Shown: positions 31,708 to 42,075, numbered from the stretch's first letter. The stretch is 64,000 nt of DNA from CALMBW01 sp963779645 (GCA_963779645.1 CAVZYX010000015.1:641380-705379), one strand, 5' to 3'. The notes: generated by a model not told the origin, from the letters alone. Made by a program: numbers and translations.

Positions 31708-32658
31708 CTATTTCGTTCCATTCACATAGGCAGCGCTTATTGAACTGGCCACGCTGGACGACGCCGCGATGACAGCATCGAGGGTGGCGGCGACCGCTGG
31801 TGAAGGGGCTCGCCCCGCACACGTGGCCACGAAGACGCGGCGGGCCAGGCCCGGCCCGCTCAGCCGATGCTGCTCGACGCGGTCGGTAGGCGGCGGGTGG
31901 GCGAGTAGTGCCAAGCCAGGAACGACGGCCACGGCCAGGCCGGCTGCGACCATCGCCTCCATCACGCTCACGTCGTAGGTCTGGAACCGGACGTCAGGCT
32001 CGAATCCCGCGGCCTGGCAGGCGCGACGCACCCCCATGCCGTAGGAGACGTCGGCTGGCGCCATCGCCCACACCCGGCCCGAGAGCTCGTCCAGCTCGAT
32101 CTCGCTCCCGGCGGGAAACAGCCCGACCGGCACCAAGACGACGAGGGGGTCGACAAGGATCTCCCGTCGCTCGATCCGCTTGTCAGCGGCGATGGGAACA
32201 CGGGGGTACTGGTAGCCGAGCACCATGTCGACCTCGCCGAGTCGCAGTGACAACAGGCTCTCGGTGGGATTGCCCTCGACCATGACGACCCGGACCAGCG
32301 GGAAACGCCCGGCCATGTCGCAGACGGCGTCGACCAGGAACGTCGACGCTCCCGTCGGGAAGGCCCCCACGGTCACGACCCCCGCCGGCGGCGCCGCCAG
32401 CCCCTGCAGCTCGGCCTCGGCGGCGTCCAGCTCGGCCAGCACGACTTCGGTGCGTTCGACCAGCCGCTCTGCCGCCTCAGTCAGCCGCACCCCCCGTCCG
32501 ACGTGCTCCAGCAGGACGACGCCGACCTCCTTCTCGAGCTCGTGGAGCTGCTGCGAGACGGCCGGAGGCGTCACGAACAGAGCCTTGGCAGCAGCGGCCA
32601 TGGTGCCCCGAAGCTTCACCTGCCGCAGCGTGGCCAGTCGGCCGACGTCAAGGGCCAT
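31708..32658 (-). CDS. LysR-family transcriptional regulator
   Basis: This intact 316-residue protein has an N-terminal winged helix (LATLRQVKLRGTMAAAAKAL, FVTPPAVSQQLHELEKEVGV) and a C-terminal periplasmic-binding-like effector domain (VVTVGAFPTGAS, EVDMVLGYQYPRVP). It lies on the same strand 41 bp upstream of hyuA, so it is likely the first gene of that operon or its local regulator. That tandem layout is less common than divergent LysR genes. The effector is probably a substrate of the Hyu/DUF1445 enzymes (inference). Confidence 0.92.
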   Translation of the reverse strand: MALDVGRLATLRQVKLRGTMAAAAKALFVTPPAVSQQLHELEKEVGVVLLEHVGRGVRLTEAAERLVERTEVVLAELDAAEAELQGLAAPPAGVVTVGAFPTGASTFLVDAVCDMAGRFPLVRVVMVEGNPTESLLSLRLGEVDMVLGYQYPRVPIAADKRIERREILVDPLVVLVPVGLFPAGSEIELDELSGRVWAMAPADVSYGMGVRRACQAAGFEPDVRFQTYDVSVMEAMVAAGLAVAVVPGLALLAHPPPTDRVEQHRLSGPGLARRVFVATCAGRAPSPAVAATLDAVIAASSSVASSISAAYVNGTK

Positions 32659-32821
32659 AGCGAGCTCCTCTCAGGACAGTGAAGATGCGGTGATGATTAC
32701 CAGGCTAACCACCAAGCACGACTTTTGTGTGCGTGGTGCGCCTCGATGTGTGGCTACGCCTGGATCCCGACGTCGGTCGTCGGAACCTTCGGGGTTGATG
32801 GCGGCGGCGGGCGGTGCCCGG

Positions 32822-33453
32822 TCAGGTTTCCCCTACGGCCTCGTCGATGACGACCCGTAGCTGCCGCGCCGCCGTCTCCGGGTCGTCCGACTCGGTCAGC
32901 CAGCGAACGACGACGAAGCGCCGGGCTCCGGCTGCGACCATGCCGGGCACCGTGTCGGGTGTCACCCCGCCGGTGACGAACCACGGCAGGGCGGTGGCGG
33001 CAGCCGCGTGGCGCAGGTAGGCGAGGCCCGTGCCCGCCCGCCCCGGCTTGGTGGGCGTGGCCGACACCGGCCCCGCCGACAGGTAGTCGACCGGCTCGCC
33101 GACGGCAGCGTCGATCTCGGCCGGGGCGTGGGTCGACAGGCCCACGATGGCGTCGGGGCCGAGGATGCGGCGGGCCAGCGCCGGCGGGGCGTCGTCCTGG
33201 CCGACGTGGACCCCGTCGGCGCCGCAGTCCAGGGCCAGGTCGGGACGGTCGTTGAGGATGAACGGCACGCCGTGGTCCGGCACACGCCCGCCGCCAGTCG
33301 GGCCCGGGCCAGCAGCGGGCGGGCGTCGAGCACCTTGTCCCGGAGCTGGACCACGTCGACGCCACCGGCGATGCACGCCGCCAGGAACCGCTCCAGGTCG
33401 GGGCGGTCGGCGGTGCACAGGTAGAGCCGCCGGCCGGCCAGATCCGTGGTCAC
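32822..33453 (-). CDS. thiE: Thiamine-phosphate synthase ThiE (one indel)
   Basis: ThiE joins the thiazole and pyrimidine halves of thiamine in the cytosol. This ~210-residue barrel has RRLYLCTADRPDL, VDVVQLRDKVLDARPLL, FILNDRPDLALDCGADGVHVGQDD, IVGLSTHAPAEID, YLSAGPVSATPTKPG and FVTGGVTPDTV, all family motifs. The frame changes near 33285 (a run of C/G after RLAAGV). It is codirectional with thiS, which lies 40 bp upstream. Confidence 0.92.
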
Positions 33454-33493
33454 CCGCCCGCCAAATCCGTGTTCACCGACCGGCCAGATGGGG

Positions 33494-33694
33494 TCACCCG
33501 CCGGCGACGGCCCGGACCAGCTCCAGCCGGTCGCCTTCGGCCAGCTCGGTGGTGGCCAGATGGCGGCGCTCGACGGGCTCGCCGTTGCGCTCCACCAGCA
33601 CCCAGCGCCCGCCCAGCCCGAGGATCCCGAGCAGGTCGTCGACGGTGGCCCCGTCGGGAACCTCGACGATGTCGCCGTTGGCGATCACATTCAT
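33494..33694 (-). CDS. thiS: Sulfur carrier protein ThiS
   Basis: This intact 66-residue beta-grasp protein starts MNVIANGDIVEVPDGATVDD, contains VLVERNGEPVERRHLATTEL, and ends with the required Gly-Gly (VRAVAGG). It carries sulfur as a C-terminal thiocarboxylate for thiazole synthesis. It lies directly upstream of thiE. thiG and thiO are not in the window. Confidence 0.93.
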   Translation of the reverse strand: MNVIANGDIVEVPDGATVDDLLGILGLGGRWVLVERNGEPVERRHLATTELAEGDRLELVRAVAGG

Positions 33695-33736
33695 CCGGGC
33701 AGCTTCACGCCGGCACGTTCACGTGGGACGCGCAGG

Positions 33737-34318
33737 TCACGCGGGCGGGTTCTTGGCCGCCGCCTTCATCGCCTTCTTGTACTGGCGGACCTTGGCCAGG
33801 CTCTCCGGGTCGACGATGTCGGCCACCGAGAAGTAGCCGTCGACGGCGTAGGGCCCGGCCGCCTCCTGCCATCCCGGGGGCGTGACGCCGAGGCGCTTGG
33901 CCAGCAGGGCGAGGAAGATGCGGGCCTTCTGGTCGCCGAAGCCGGGCAGGGCCTTCAGTCGGCGGAACAGCTCGTCGCCGGTGGCGGCGTCCTCCCAGAT
34001 GCTTGCCGCCGACCCGTCGTAGTCGCCGACGATGGCTCGGGCCAGGGCCTGGGTGCGGCCCGCCATCGATCCCGGGAACCGGTGGAGAGCGGGGGGCCGG
34101 GCGAAGATCCTGGCCAGCTCCTCGGGGTCGGCGGCTGCGATCTCGGCCGGATCCAGGCGCCCGCCGAGGCGCTCCTTCAGGTCGTACGGGCTGTGGAACG
34201 CCTTCTCCATCGGCACCTGTTGGTCGAGCAGCATGCCGATGAGCAGGGCGAGCGCGTCGGTCGACAGCAGCTCGTCGGCGGCGGGATCGCCGGTGAGGTT
34301 GAGGACGGCAGGGGGCAT
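33737..34318 (-). CDS. HhH-GPD-type DNA glycosylase-like protein
   Basis: This intact 193-residue protein has a GMLLDQQVPMEKAF segment, LPGFGDQKARIFLALLAKRL as the helix-hairpin-helix with the following helix, and a C-terminal Lys/Ala-rich tail (VRQYKKAMKAAAKNPPA). This is the short actinobacterial 'HhH-GPD-type base excision DNA repair' family. The Fe-S loop of endonuclease III is absent. It starts 38 bp from the divergent membrane gene at 34357. The catalytic ability is uncertain. Confidence 0.88.
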   Translation of the reverse strand: MPPAVLNLTGDPAADELLSTDALALLIGMLLDQQVPMEKAFHSPYDLKERLGGRLDPAEIAAADPEELARIFARPPALHRFPGSMAGRTQALARAIVGDYDGSAASIWEDAATGDELFRRLKALPGFGDQKARIFLALLAKRLGVTPPGWQEAAGPYAVDGYFSVADIVDPESLAKVRQYKKAMKAAAKNPPA

Positions 34319-34356
34319 GAGCGGCCAACTGTACGCCTCGCTAATCTCCTCGGTGC

Positions 34357-34961
34357 ATGCGTCCTCCGGTCCGACGGGTCGAGCTGGCGCTCGTCGCCGC
34401 CCTGGCCCTCGCCGGAGTGGGCGTTGCCCACGTCCTGGAGTACCGGCTGCTGGAGCCCGACCGGCATCGGCGCCTGGAGCTGCTGGCTGGCACCGGGCAC
34501 CAGTACCTGCCGTCGGCCCTCGGCGCCGTCTCGTTCCTGGCCTGCCTGGCCGTCGCGGTGGTCTTCCTCACCGCCTTCCGGCGGGGGGCCACCACCGGCG
34601 GGCTGCCCACGACATCGAGGCACGACTGGGCGCGGGTCCTTCCGTTGGCCCAGGCCCTGTCGTTCGTCGGCCTCGAGGTGGCCGAACGCGTCGCCGCCGG
34701 TTCGTCGCTGGCCGACCTCGGTCCGGTGCTGATCCTGGGCCTGCCACTCCAGATACTCGTCGGCGCCGTCGCTGCCGCGTTGCTGGGCCTGCTCGACCGG
34801 GCCGGCGAAAAGCTGGGCCGGTCGGTCGCCGGCTCCCGTGCCCCCGCCGGCGCCCGCCACGCCGCCCACTGGTGGCCCTCGTCCACCGACCGACCGCCGT
34901 GCCACATCGCCGTCCGGCGGGCGCCGGCTCGGGCGCCCCCTCCCGCCTCGCTCCCACCTGA
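34357..34961 (+). CDS. Membrane protein of the copper-type cluster
   Basis: This ~200-residue protein starts at ATG 34357. Hydrophobic segments (LALVAALALAGVGVAHVL, ALGAVSFLACLAVAVVFLTAF, LPLAQALSFVGLEVAER, VLILGLPLQILVGAVAAALLG) predict four membrane helices with His in the first. As sequenced, the frame runs on into the next gene. A one-base shift gives a stop at 34961 after a Pro/Arg-rich tail, leaving room for the next ribosome site, so I end it there. The function is unknown; the context is CopC/CopD-like proteins. Confidence 0.65.
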
Positions 34962-35025
34962 ACACACCAGGACAGGAAGCCGTCCCGCCCGGGGCGGCAG
35001 GAGAACGAGAGATCGAGGAGATCCC

Positions 35026-35673
35026 ATGCGAGTTTCGTACGCCCGCGTCGGCGCGGCGGTGTCCGGCACCGTCCTGCTGGCCCTACTGATGGCCGGGCCC
35101 GCCCTGGCCCACGAGCGACGATCGGACGGCGACGTGCAGTTCGTCGTCGGATGGGCGGTCGAGCCCACCTACACCGGCTTCCTGAACGGGGTCTCGGTGC
35201 GCCTCGCCGATGCCGCCGGCCCCATCGCCGACGTCGGCGACGGCCTGAAGGTCGAAGTGCTGTCCGGCGACCAGAAGGTCGGCCCCCTCGCCGTCGAGGG
35301 TGTGTTCGGCTCACCCGGCGAGTACGAGGCGCCCCTCGTGCCCACCCGCCCCGGCCCGTACACGTTCCACTTCGTCGGGACGGTGAAGGGCCAGACGATC
35401 GACCAGTCCTTCACCTCGTCGGACACCACGTTCGACAGTCCGAAGAGCGCGGCCGACATCGAGTTCCCGGCCAAGGATCCCAGCCGGGCCGAGCTGGCCA
35501 CACTGGTCGACCGGCAGACGCCCCGGCTGACGTCGGCCGCGTCGACAGCCGACGACGCCAAGAGCGCAGCCGGGACGGCCACGATCCTCGCGGTCGTGGG
35601 CCTGGTGCTGGGCCTCGTCGGCGTGGTCCTCGGTGCCGTCGCCTGGAGGTCGAAGGCGAGGGCCGACGCGTGA
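35026..35673 (+). CDS. Secreted, C-terminally anchored protein of the copper-type cluster
   Basis: This 215-residue protein starts at ATG 35026, 8 nt after GAGGAG. It has a Sec signal ending ALAHERR, so the mature protein begins with or near His. A beta-sandwich-like domain follows (VQFVVGWAVEPTYTGFLNGV, GSPGEYEAPLVPTRPGPYTF), then a Ser/Ala/Asp-rich stalk and a C-terminal helix (ILAVVGLVLGLVGVVLGAV) with a basic end. The layout resembles extracytoplasmic copper-handling proteins encoded beside CopCD. It ends 4 bp before the CopC-CopD gene. Confidence 0.75.
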   Translation: MRVSYARVGAAVSGTVLLALLMAGPALAHERRSDGDVQFVVGWAVEPTYTGFLNGVSVRLADAAGPIADVGDGLKVEVLSGDQKVGPLAVEGVFGSPGEYEAPLVPTRPGPYTFHFVGTVKGQTIDQSFTSSDTTFDSPKSAADIEFPAKDPSRAELATLVDRQTPRLTSAASTADDAKSAAGTATILAVVGLVLGLVGVVLGAVAWRSKARADA

Positions 35674-35677
35674 CCCG

Positions 35678-37722
35678 ATGAGGCGGGGGGCGGCGACTGC
35701 CGTCCTCGCCCTGGCGCTGCTGTGGGGGATGGCCCCGGCCGCCGGTGCCCACGCCGTGCTGGTGTCGTCGGACCCCGTCGACCTGGCCGTGCTGGACCAG
35801 CCGCCGGCGGCCGTCACCCTCCGCTTCAGCGAGGTCCCCGAACCCCGGTTCTCGTCCGTGCAGGTCCTCGACCCGACCGGCACGTCGTTCGTCGCGGGCC
35901 GGCTGGAGGCGGTGGATGGCGACGACAGCGCCTTGCGCCAGGCCGTGCGGCCGCTGCCCAAGGGCGTGTACACGGTGAGCTGGCGGGCGGTGTCCCGAGT
36001 GGACGGCCACCTGACGGCGGGTTCGTTCGCCTTCGGGGTCGGGGAGCCGGTCGGCGCGGCGGCCACCAGGCCGGCGGTCGCCTCCCCCGGACTGTCGCCG
36101 AAGGGGGCGGTGGCGCGAACGGTGCTCTATGCCGGGCTGGCGCTGCTGCTGGGTGGCTCGTGGGTAGGCCTCCTCGTCGCCGGTGGACCGAGGCCGGGCC
36201 TGAACCGGCTGCTCGTCGCCGGCTTGATTGCCGCCGCCGTCGGCGTGGTGGCCCTCACCGCCGTGCAGGTGGACACGACGGGGGCTTCCCTGGGGGCGTT
36301 CTTCGGCGCCGGGCCGGCCGCACCGTGCTGTGGCAGGCGTTGGGGCTGGCCGTCGCCGGGATGGGCATGGTGGCGGCCAGGACCGCCACGACGGGCATGG
36401 TGGCGGCCAGGACCGCCACGACGGGCATGGTGGCGGCCAGGGCCAACACGACGGGCATCGTGGAGGCGGGGGCCAGGGCCGCCACGACGGGCATGGCGGA
36501 GGCCAAGGCCGGTCGGTGGCGGTCGGGCACGGGGCTGGTGGGGGCCGGGGCGCTGGTGGTGGTCGTGGCCCACGTCGAGGGCGGCCACGCCGCCGCCGCC
36601 TCGTGGCCGTGGGCGATGGTGGGCCTCCAGGTCGTGCACACGGTGGCGGCGCTGGGGTGGCTCGGTGGCCTGGCCGCCCTGCTGGTCGCCGTCGCCCGCC
36701 GGCCGGGGGACGACGCAGCCGCCGGCCTGCGACGGTTCTCGCTCGTGGCCGGCGCGGCGATCGCCGTCGTCGCCGCCACCGGTGTCGTCGCGCGCCATCG
36801 ACGAGGTCGGCGGCTGGGGTCCGCTCGTAGACAGCACCTACGGCCGTCTCGTGCTGGTGAAGTCGTCACTCCTGCTCGTCATCGCCATGCTCGGGGCGCG
36901 TCAACCGCTACCGCCATCTCCCGGTCGCCACCACGTCACTGCGTGGCCTCCACCGGGCGGGCGTCGCCGAGCTGACCGTGGCCGCCGCCGTCCTCGTCGT
37001 CACCGGCCTGCTGACCACCGCCCCTCCGCCGGCCGGCGCCGCCAGCCCGTCGCCCCCGCAGATCGTCGTCACCGCCACCGACTTCGGCACCACGGTGCGA
37101 GCCCGGCTCACCGTCACGCCCGGCGGGCCCGGCCGCAACCTGTTCACAGTTCGGTTGGCCGACTACGACACCGGCGACCCCGTGGCGGCCGACGGCGTCG
37201 TCGCCCGGTTCGCCCTGCCCACCCACCCGGCCCTCGGCGCCACGAGCCTGGATCTGTCACTCACGGCCTCCACCGGCACCTACGCCGCCGCCGGCAACAA
37301 CCTGTCGCTGCCCGGTCGGTGGCGGGTCACGCTCGTCGTGGCCCGGGGCGCGGAGTCGGTGGAGCTTGCGCTCGACGTGGTCGTCCCCGCCTCGTTGCCC
37401 CCGCCATCGGTGGCCGAGGCTCCCGGCCAGCCGAGCGTCTACTCCGTCGACCTGGGACAGGGCCGGTCGGTGCAGGTCTACGCCGACCCGGGGACGCCAG
37501 GGGCCAACGAGCTGCACGCCACCTTCTTCGCCGCCGACGGCACCGAGGACGACGTGGCGTCGGCCACCCTCGCGCCCGCCGCCACCCCCCGCCGCCTGGG
37601 CCCGGGTCACTTCGTGGCAGACCTCGACATCGGCCCGGGACGGACCACGGTCGAGGTCACCGGCATCACCAGTCGGGGGCGACTACCTGTACACGCCCAT
37701 CGAGATCGAGACTCGGGGATGA
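35678..37722 (+). CDS. CopC-CopD fusion protein (YcnJ-like), several indels
   Basis: This ~681-residue protein has a signal peptide followed by a mature N-terminus AHAVLVSSDPVD, which is the copper-binding CopC start. The CopC domain ends near LTAGSFAFGVG. A Pro/Ser linker and a multi-helix CopD domain (~residues 150-430, including VVHTVAALGWLGGLAALLVA and TYGRLVLVKSSLLLVIAML) follow, then a large extracellular beta domain ending YLYTPIEIETRG. A 30-bp tandem repeat encodes TGMVAARTAT units within the CopD part. The frame changes near 36312, 36790, 36898 and 37672. A copper import or resistance role is by family. Confidence 0.82.
36363..36500 (+). repeat. 30-bp in-frame tandem repeat in the CopC-CopD gene
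   Basis: At least three near-identical 30-bp units (GGCATGGTGGCGGCCAGGAC core) encode Met-Val-Ala-Ala-Arg-Thr-Ala-Thr-Thr-Gly. They are followed by two or three degenerate copies. They lengthen a loop between predicted membrane helices. Confidence 0.9.
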
Positions 37723-37733
37723 GAGGAGCCACA

Positions 37734-38177
37734 ATGCGTCGTCGAGGCAGAGCTACAGCAGCAGCGACCGCGTTCGCCGTCGTGGCGTTGGTGGCGACGG
37801 GCTGTGGCGGTGGAGGTGGTGGTAGCGGCGGGGGCGGCGCGACCCCCTCGACGTCCGCCGCGGCCCGCCCGAGGTCGACAGCCACGCTGGCCATCGTCGA
37901 GCCGGCCAACCAGGCAGCCGTCGCCCCCGGTCCTCTCACCGTCAAGCTCGACCTGCAGGGGGGCAGGATCGTCACCGAGGCGACCCGCAACCTGGCGCCT
38001 GACGAGGGCCACATCCACCTCACCGTCGACGACAAGCTGGTGTCGATGGCCTATGGCCTCGAACAGCAGATCGAGGCCACCCCGGGCACGCACTACCTGG
38101 TGGCCGAGTACGTGGCCGGCGACCACGCTCCGTTCCAGCCCCGGGTCACCGCCACCAGGGCGTTCGTCGTGCAATGA
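37734..38177 (+). CDS. Lipoprotein with beta domain (copper-type cluster)
   Basis: This intact 147-residue protein starts at ATG 37734 behind GAGAGGAG. A lipoprotein signal ends VATGC-GGGGGGSGGGG, so the Cys is followed by a Gly-rich linker. The mature part has LAIVEPANQAAVAPGPLTVK, DEGHIHLTVDDKLVSM and GTHYLVAEYVAGDHAPFQ, with several His and Met that could bind metal. It resembles DUF4399-like domains. It is 11 bp downstream of CopC-CopD. Confidence 0.75.
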   Translation: MRRRGRATAAATAFAVVALVATGCGGGGGGSGGGGATPSTSAAARPRSTATLAIVEPANQAAVAPGPLTVKLDLQGGRIVTEATRNLAPDEGHIHLTVDDKLVSMAYGLEQQIEATPGTHYLVAEYVAGDHAPFQPRVTATRAFVVQ

Positions 38178-38295
38178 CCGCCGTGGCCGTCGAGACCGAC
38201 GACGTCGTCCGCCGGTTCGTCGAGGACCTACAACGCAGACGACGAGATGGCATGGCGTCCCTCGCCGGCAACCAGCAACCAGCAGCCGGCGGCCC

Positions 38296-41016
38296 TCAGC
38301 GGGTGCGGGGGTCGCCGACTTCGGTGTCGACGCTGTACCTCGCCGACGCGTCGGCCACCTCCTCGGGCTTGGCCTCGTCCACCTGGGACAGGGACTGCAG
38401 GACCGTCGTGACGATCGAGGCGGCGTCGGTCTCGAAGTGGCGACGCAGGTTGGCCGAGGTGTCCGAGCGCCCGTAGCCGTCGGTGCCGAGGGGCGTGAAC
38501 GGCCCCGGCACCCACCTGGCCACCTGGTCGGGCACCGCCTTCATGAAGTCGGTGACGGCCACGAACGGCCCCTCCGACGCCGACAGCGCCTCGGTGACAT
38601 ACGGGACACGCGGCGTCTCGGTGGGGTGCAGCCGGTTCCACCGCTCGGCCGAGAGGGCGTCCTCCCGGAGGGCCTTGTACGAGGTGGCGCTCCACAGGTC
38701 GGCGGCCACGTCGTGGTTCTCGGCCAGCAGCCGCTGCGCCTCCCGGGCCGCGCCCTGGGCGGTGCCGCTGAAGATCACCGTCGCCCGCCGGCTCGGCCCC
38801 TCAGGTGCCGCCGCGAAGCGGTACAGCCCCCTCCGGATCCCTTCTTCGGCCCCCTCGGGCATGGTCGGCATGGCGTAGTTCTCGTTGTAGAGGGTGAGGT
38901 AGTAGAAGACGTCCTCCGGCTCCTCGCCGTACATCCGCCGCAGGCCGTCCTCGACGATGACGGCCAGCTCGTAGGCGAACGCCGGGTCGTAGGCGGCCAG
39001 GTTGGGCACCGTCGACGCCAGCACCAGGCTGTGGCCGTCGGCGTGCTGGAGAGCCCTCGCCGTGCAGCGTCGTGCGCCCCGCCGTGGCCCCGCAGAGGAA
39101 GCCGCGGCCCCGGCTGTCGCCGAACGCCCAGATCAGGTCGCCGACCCGCTGGAAGCCGAACATCGAATAGAAGATGAAGAACGGCACCATGGGCACACCG
39201 TGGACGGCGTGGGCGGTACCGGCGGCGGTGAAGCTGGCCATCGACCCCGCCTCGGTGATCCCCTCCTCGAGGATCTGGCCGTCTTTGGACTCCTTGTACG
39301 ACAGGAGCAGGTGGGCGTCGACAGGCTCGTACAGCTGGCCGGTGGACGCGTAGATGCCGACCTCGGGGAACATGCTGTCCATGCCGAAGGTGCGGGCCTC
39401 GTCGGGGATGATCGGCACGACGTGGGCGCCCATGTCCTTGTCGCGCAGCAGTTCGCGCAGCAGGCCGGCGAAGGCCATCGTGGTCGAGACCTCCCGCTTG
39501 CCCGAACCGGTCTTCGTGCTCTCGAACACCTTGGCCGCCGGCTGGGGCAGCTGCCGCCGCCCGACCAGCCGCTTCGGAAGCGAGCCGGCCAGGGCCCTGC
39601 GGCGCTGCATCATGTACTCGAACTCGGGCGATCCCTCGGCCGGGCGGTAGTACGGCGGCTGGTCGATGTCGAGGGCGCCGTCGGGGAGCACGTCGGCGAG
39701 ATGCAGCCGGTCACGGAACTCGTGCAGCAGCTTCTTCGACATCTTCTTGATCTGGTGGGTGGCGTTGCGGGCCTCGACCTCGGGGCCCAGCGTCCAGCCC
39801 TTCACCGTCTTGGCCAGGATGGCGGTGGGGGCGCCGACGTGCTCGGTGGCGGCCCGGTAGGCGGCGTAGAGCTTGCGGTAGTCGTGGCCGCCTCGAGGCA
39901 GGGTGCGCAGCTCGTCGTCGGAGAGGTGCTCGACCATCTGGCGCAGGCGGGGGTCGGGGCCGAAGAAGTGCTGGCGGATGTAGGCGCCGCTCTCGACCGC
40001 GTACTTCTGGAACTGGCCGTCGAGGGTGGTGTTCATCTTGTTGAGCAGCACGCCGTCGACGTCGCGGGCCAGCAGCTCGTCCCACTTCGAGCCCCAGATC
40101 ACCTTGATCACGTTCCAGCCCGCACCCCGGAAGACAGCCTCCAGCTCCTGGATGATCTTCCCGTTCCCCTCACCGGGCCGTCCAGCCGCTGCAGGTTGCA
40201 GTTCACGACGAAGGTCAGGTTGTCGAGGTGCTCACGCGCTGCGATCGACAGGGCGCCGAGGGTCTCGGGCTCGTCGCACTCGCCGTCGCCGAGGAAGGCC
40301 CACACCCGTGACCGGCTGGTGTCGGCGATGCGGCGGTGCATCAGGTACCGGTTGAACCGGGCCTGGTAGATGGCGTTGATCGGCCCGAGGCCCATCGAGA
40401 CGGTGGGGAACTCCCAGAAGTCCGGCATGAGCCGGGGGTGGGGATACGACGAGAGCCCGCTGTGCCTGTGGCCTCCCGGGCCGGCCGGGCCCGGCCCGAT
40501 CTCCTGGCGGAAGTTGTCGAGCTGCTCCTCGGACAGGCGCCGCTCGAGGAAGGCCCGGGCGTAGATGCCGGGGGCGGCGTGGCCCTGGAAGTAGACTTGG
40601 TCCCCCGGCTGGCCGTCGTCCTTCCCCCTGAAGAAGTGGTTGAAGCCGACCTCGTTGAGGGCCGCCGAGCTGGCGTAGGTGGCCAGGTGGCCGCCGATCC
40701 CCGGCGCCTTGGCGTTGGCCCGGGTCACCATCACCGCCGCGTTCCAGCGGATGTCGGCGCGGATGCGGCGCTCCATGTCCTCGTTGCCCGGGAACCACGG
40801 CTCCCGTTCGGGCGGGATGGAGTTGATGTAGTCCGACGACACCATCGAGGGGAAGCCGACCTGCAGCTCCCTGGCCCGCTCGAGCATCTTCAGCACCAGG
40901 AAGCGGGCGCGGGGCTTGCCCCTCGTGCCGGCTACTGCGTCGAGCGAGTCGATCCACTCGGCGGTCTCCTCGGGGTCGATGTCGGGGAGCTGCTGGGACA
41001 AGCCGTCGAAGATCAC
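38296..41016 (-). CDS. aceE: Pyruvate dehydrogenase E1 component, homodimeric (two indels)
   Basis: AceE decarboxylates pyruvate with ThDP in the pyruvate dehydrogenase complex. The ~906-residue product starts at GTG 41016. It shows IDSLDAVAGTRGKPRARFLV, SSDYINSIPPEREPWFPGNE, HLATYASSAALNEVGFNHFF, the ThDP-binding region VWAFLGDGECDEPETLGAL with FVVNCNLQRLDGPV, IIPDEARTFGMDSMFPEVGI, and GVPMVPFFIFYSMFGFQRVGD. The frame changes near 40172 (after RLDGPV) and near 39052 (before LVLASTVPN). The length and motif order match the family. Confidence 0.95.
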
Positions 41017-41055
41017 AGGTCCATTTTCCCATTCCTCGGGGCGTGCTGGGTTACG

Positions 41056-42075
41056 TCACTGTTTCGTGTGGTTGCGCATCGCCTTGTGGACGACCTTGGA
41101 CTTCTGCTTGTGCTCGGCCTGGGCCCGTAGGTCGTCGGCGCGAGCCGCGTGTTCGACCTCTCGCTGCAGCTTCGAGTAGCTGGCCAGTCGCTCGTAGCCG
41201 ATGTCGGCCGCGGCCGCGGTGACCGCGCAGCCGGGCTCGCCGTCGTGGCGGCAGTCGCGGAAGCGGCAGCCGGCGGCCAGCTCCTCGATCTCGGGAAAGG
41301 CCTGGGCCAGGCCCACGGCGGTGTCGCCGCCCAGGCCGAGGCTGCGGATGCCCGGGGTGTCGACGAGGACGCCACCGGTGGGGACGACGAGCAGGTGGCG
41401 GGCGGTCGTGGTGTGGCGGCCGCGGCCGTCGTCGGCCCGTACCTCCCGGGTGACCTGGACCTCGCGCCCCAGCAGGCGGTTGACGAGCGTCGACTTGCCC
41501 ACGCCCGAGGCGCCCAGCAGGACTGCGGTGCGGTTCGGTCTCAGGTGGTCGGCGACGACGTCCATGCCCTCGCCGCTGCGGGCGCTGGTCGTGAGCACGT
41601 CCACGCCCAATGCCCGGGCCTCGACCGTGGCGATCGCCGACCTGTTCTCGTCGATGGCCTGGTCGGCCTTGGTGAGCACGACCAGCGGGCGGGCGCCGCT
41701 GTCCCACGCCAGGACCAGCTCCCGCTCGAGGCGGTTGAGGTTGAGAGGGCGGTCGAGGGCGGTCAGGACCATGACGACGTCGACGTTGGCGGCCATGACC
41801 TGGTCGAGGCGGGTGAGGGCCGACCACCGGTCGAGCACGGCGACGAGGTCGGCCTCGAGCGGCGACAGCACGACCCAGTCCCCCACCGCGGGCAGGTCGA
41901 CGGCGCGGGCGGTGCGGGTCTCACCGTCGTCGGCGACGACGACGCAACGGTCACGGTCGACCCGCACCACGCGGGCCGGCGACTGGTCGGCTTCGGCGAC
42001 GGAGTGGAAGAGGGTGGCGACCCGGTCGTCCCAGCCGAACGGGACGAGCGCGTCAAACGTTTGAAGAGCAGGCAA
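41056..42075 (-). CDS. rsgA: Ribosome small-subunit GTPase RsgA
   Basis: This intact 339-residue protein starts at TTG 42075. The N-terminal OB-fold precedes a circularly permuted GTPase: VLTKAD (G4-type), SARSGEG (G5), GASGVGKSTL (G1) and DTPGIRSLGL (G3). A zinc site follows: CRFRDCRHDGEPGC. The C-terminus is basic. RsgA helps late 30S maturation. The ribosome site GAAGGAG is embedded in a perfect 16-bp palindrome at 42076-42091. Confidence 0.95.
   Translation of the reverse strand: MPALQTFDALVPFGWDDRVATLFHSVAEADQSPARVVRVDRDRCVVVADDGETRTARAVDLPAVGDWVVLSPLEADLVAVLDRWSALTRLDQVMAANVDVVMVLTALDRPLNLNRLERELVLAWDSGARPLVVLTKADQAIDENRSAIATVEARALGVDVLTTSARSGEGMDVVADHLRPNRTAVLLGASGVGKSTLVNRLLGREVQVTREVRADDGRGRHTTTARHLLVVPTGGVLVDTPGIRSLGLGGDTAVGLAQAFPEIEELAAGCRFRDCRHDGEPGCAVTAAAADIGYERLASYSKLQREVEHAARADDLRAQAEHKQKSKVVHKAMRNHTKQ

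Noticed and set aside
38174..38476. Plus-strand ORF starting at an ATGA overlap with the lipoprotein
   Set aside because: Only the first ~30 residues look gene-like (DDVVRRFVEDL), and the rest is antisense to aceE. It may be a truncated remnant, but I cannot support it as a gene.
39002..40369. Plus-strand open frame opposite aceE
   Set aside because: It is a shadow of aceE with no recognisable domain.
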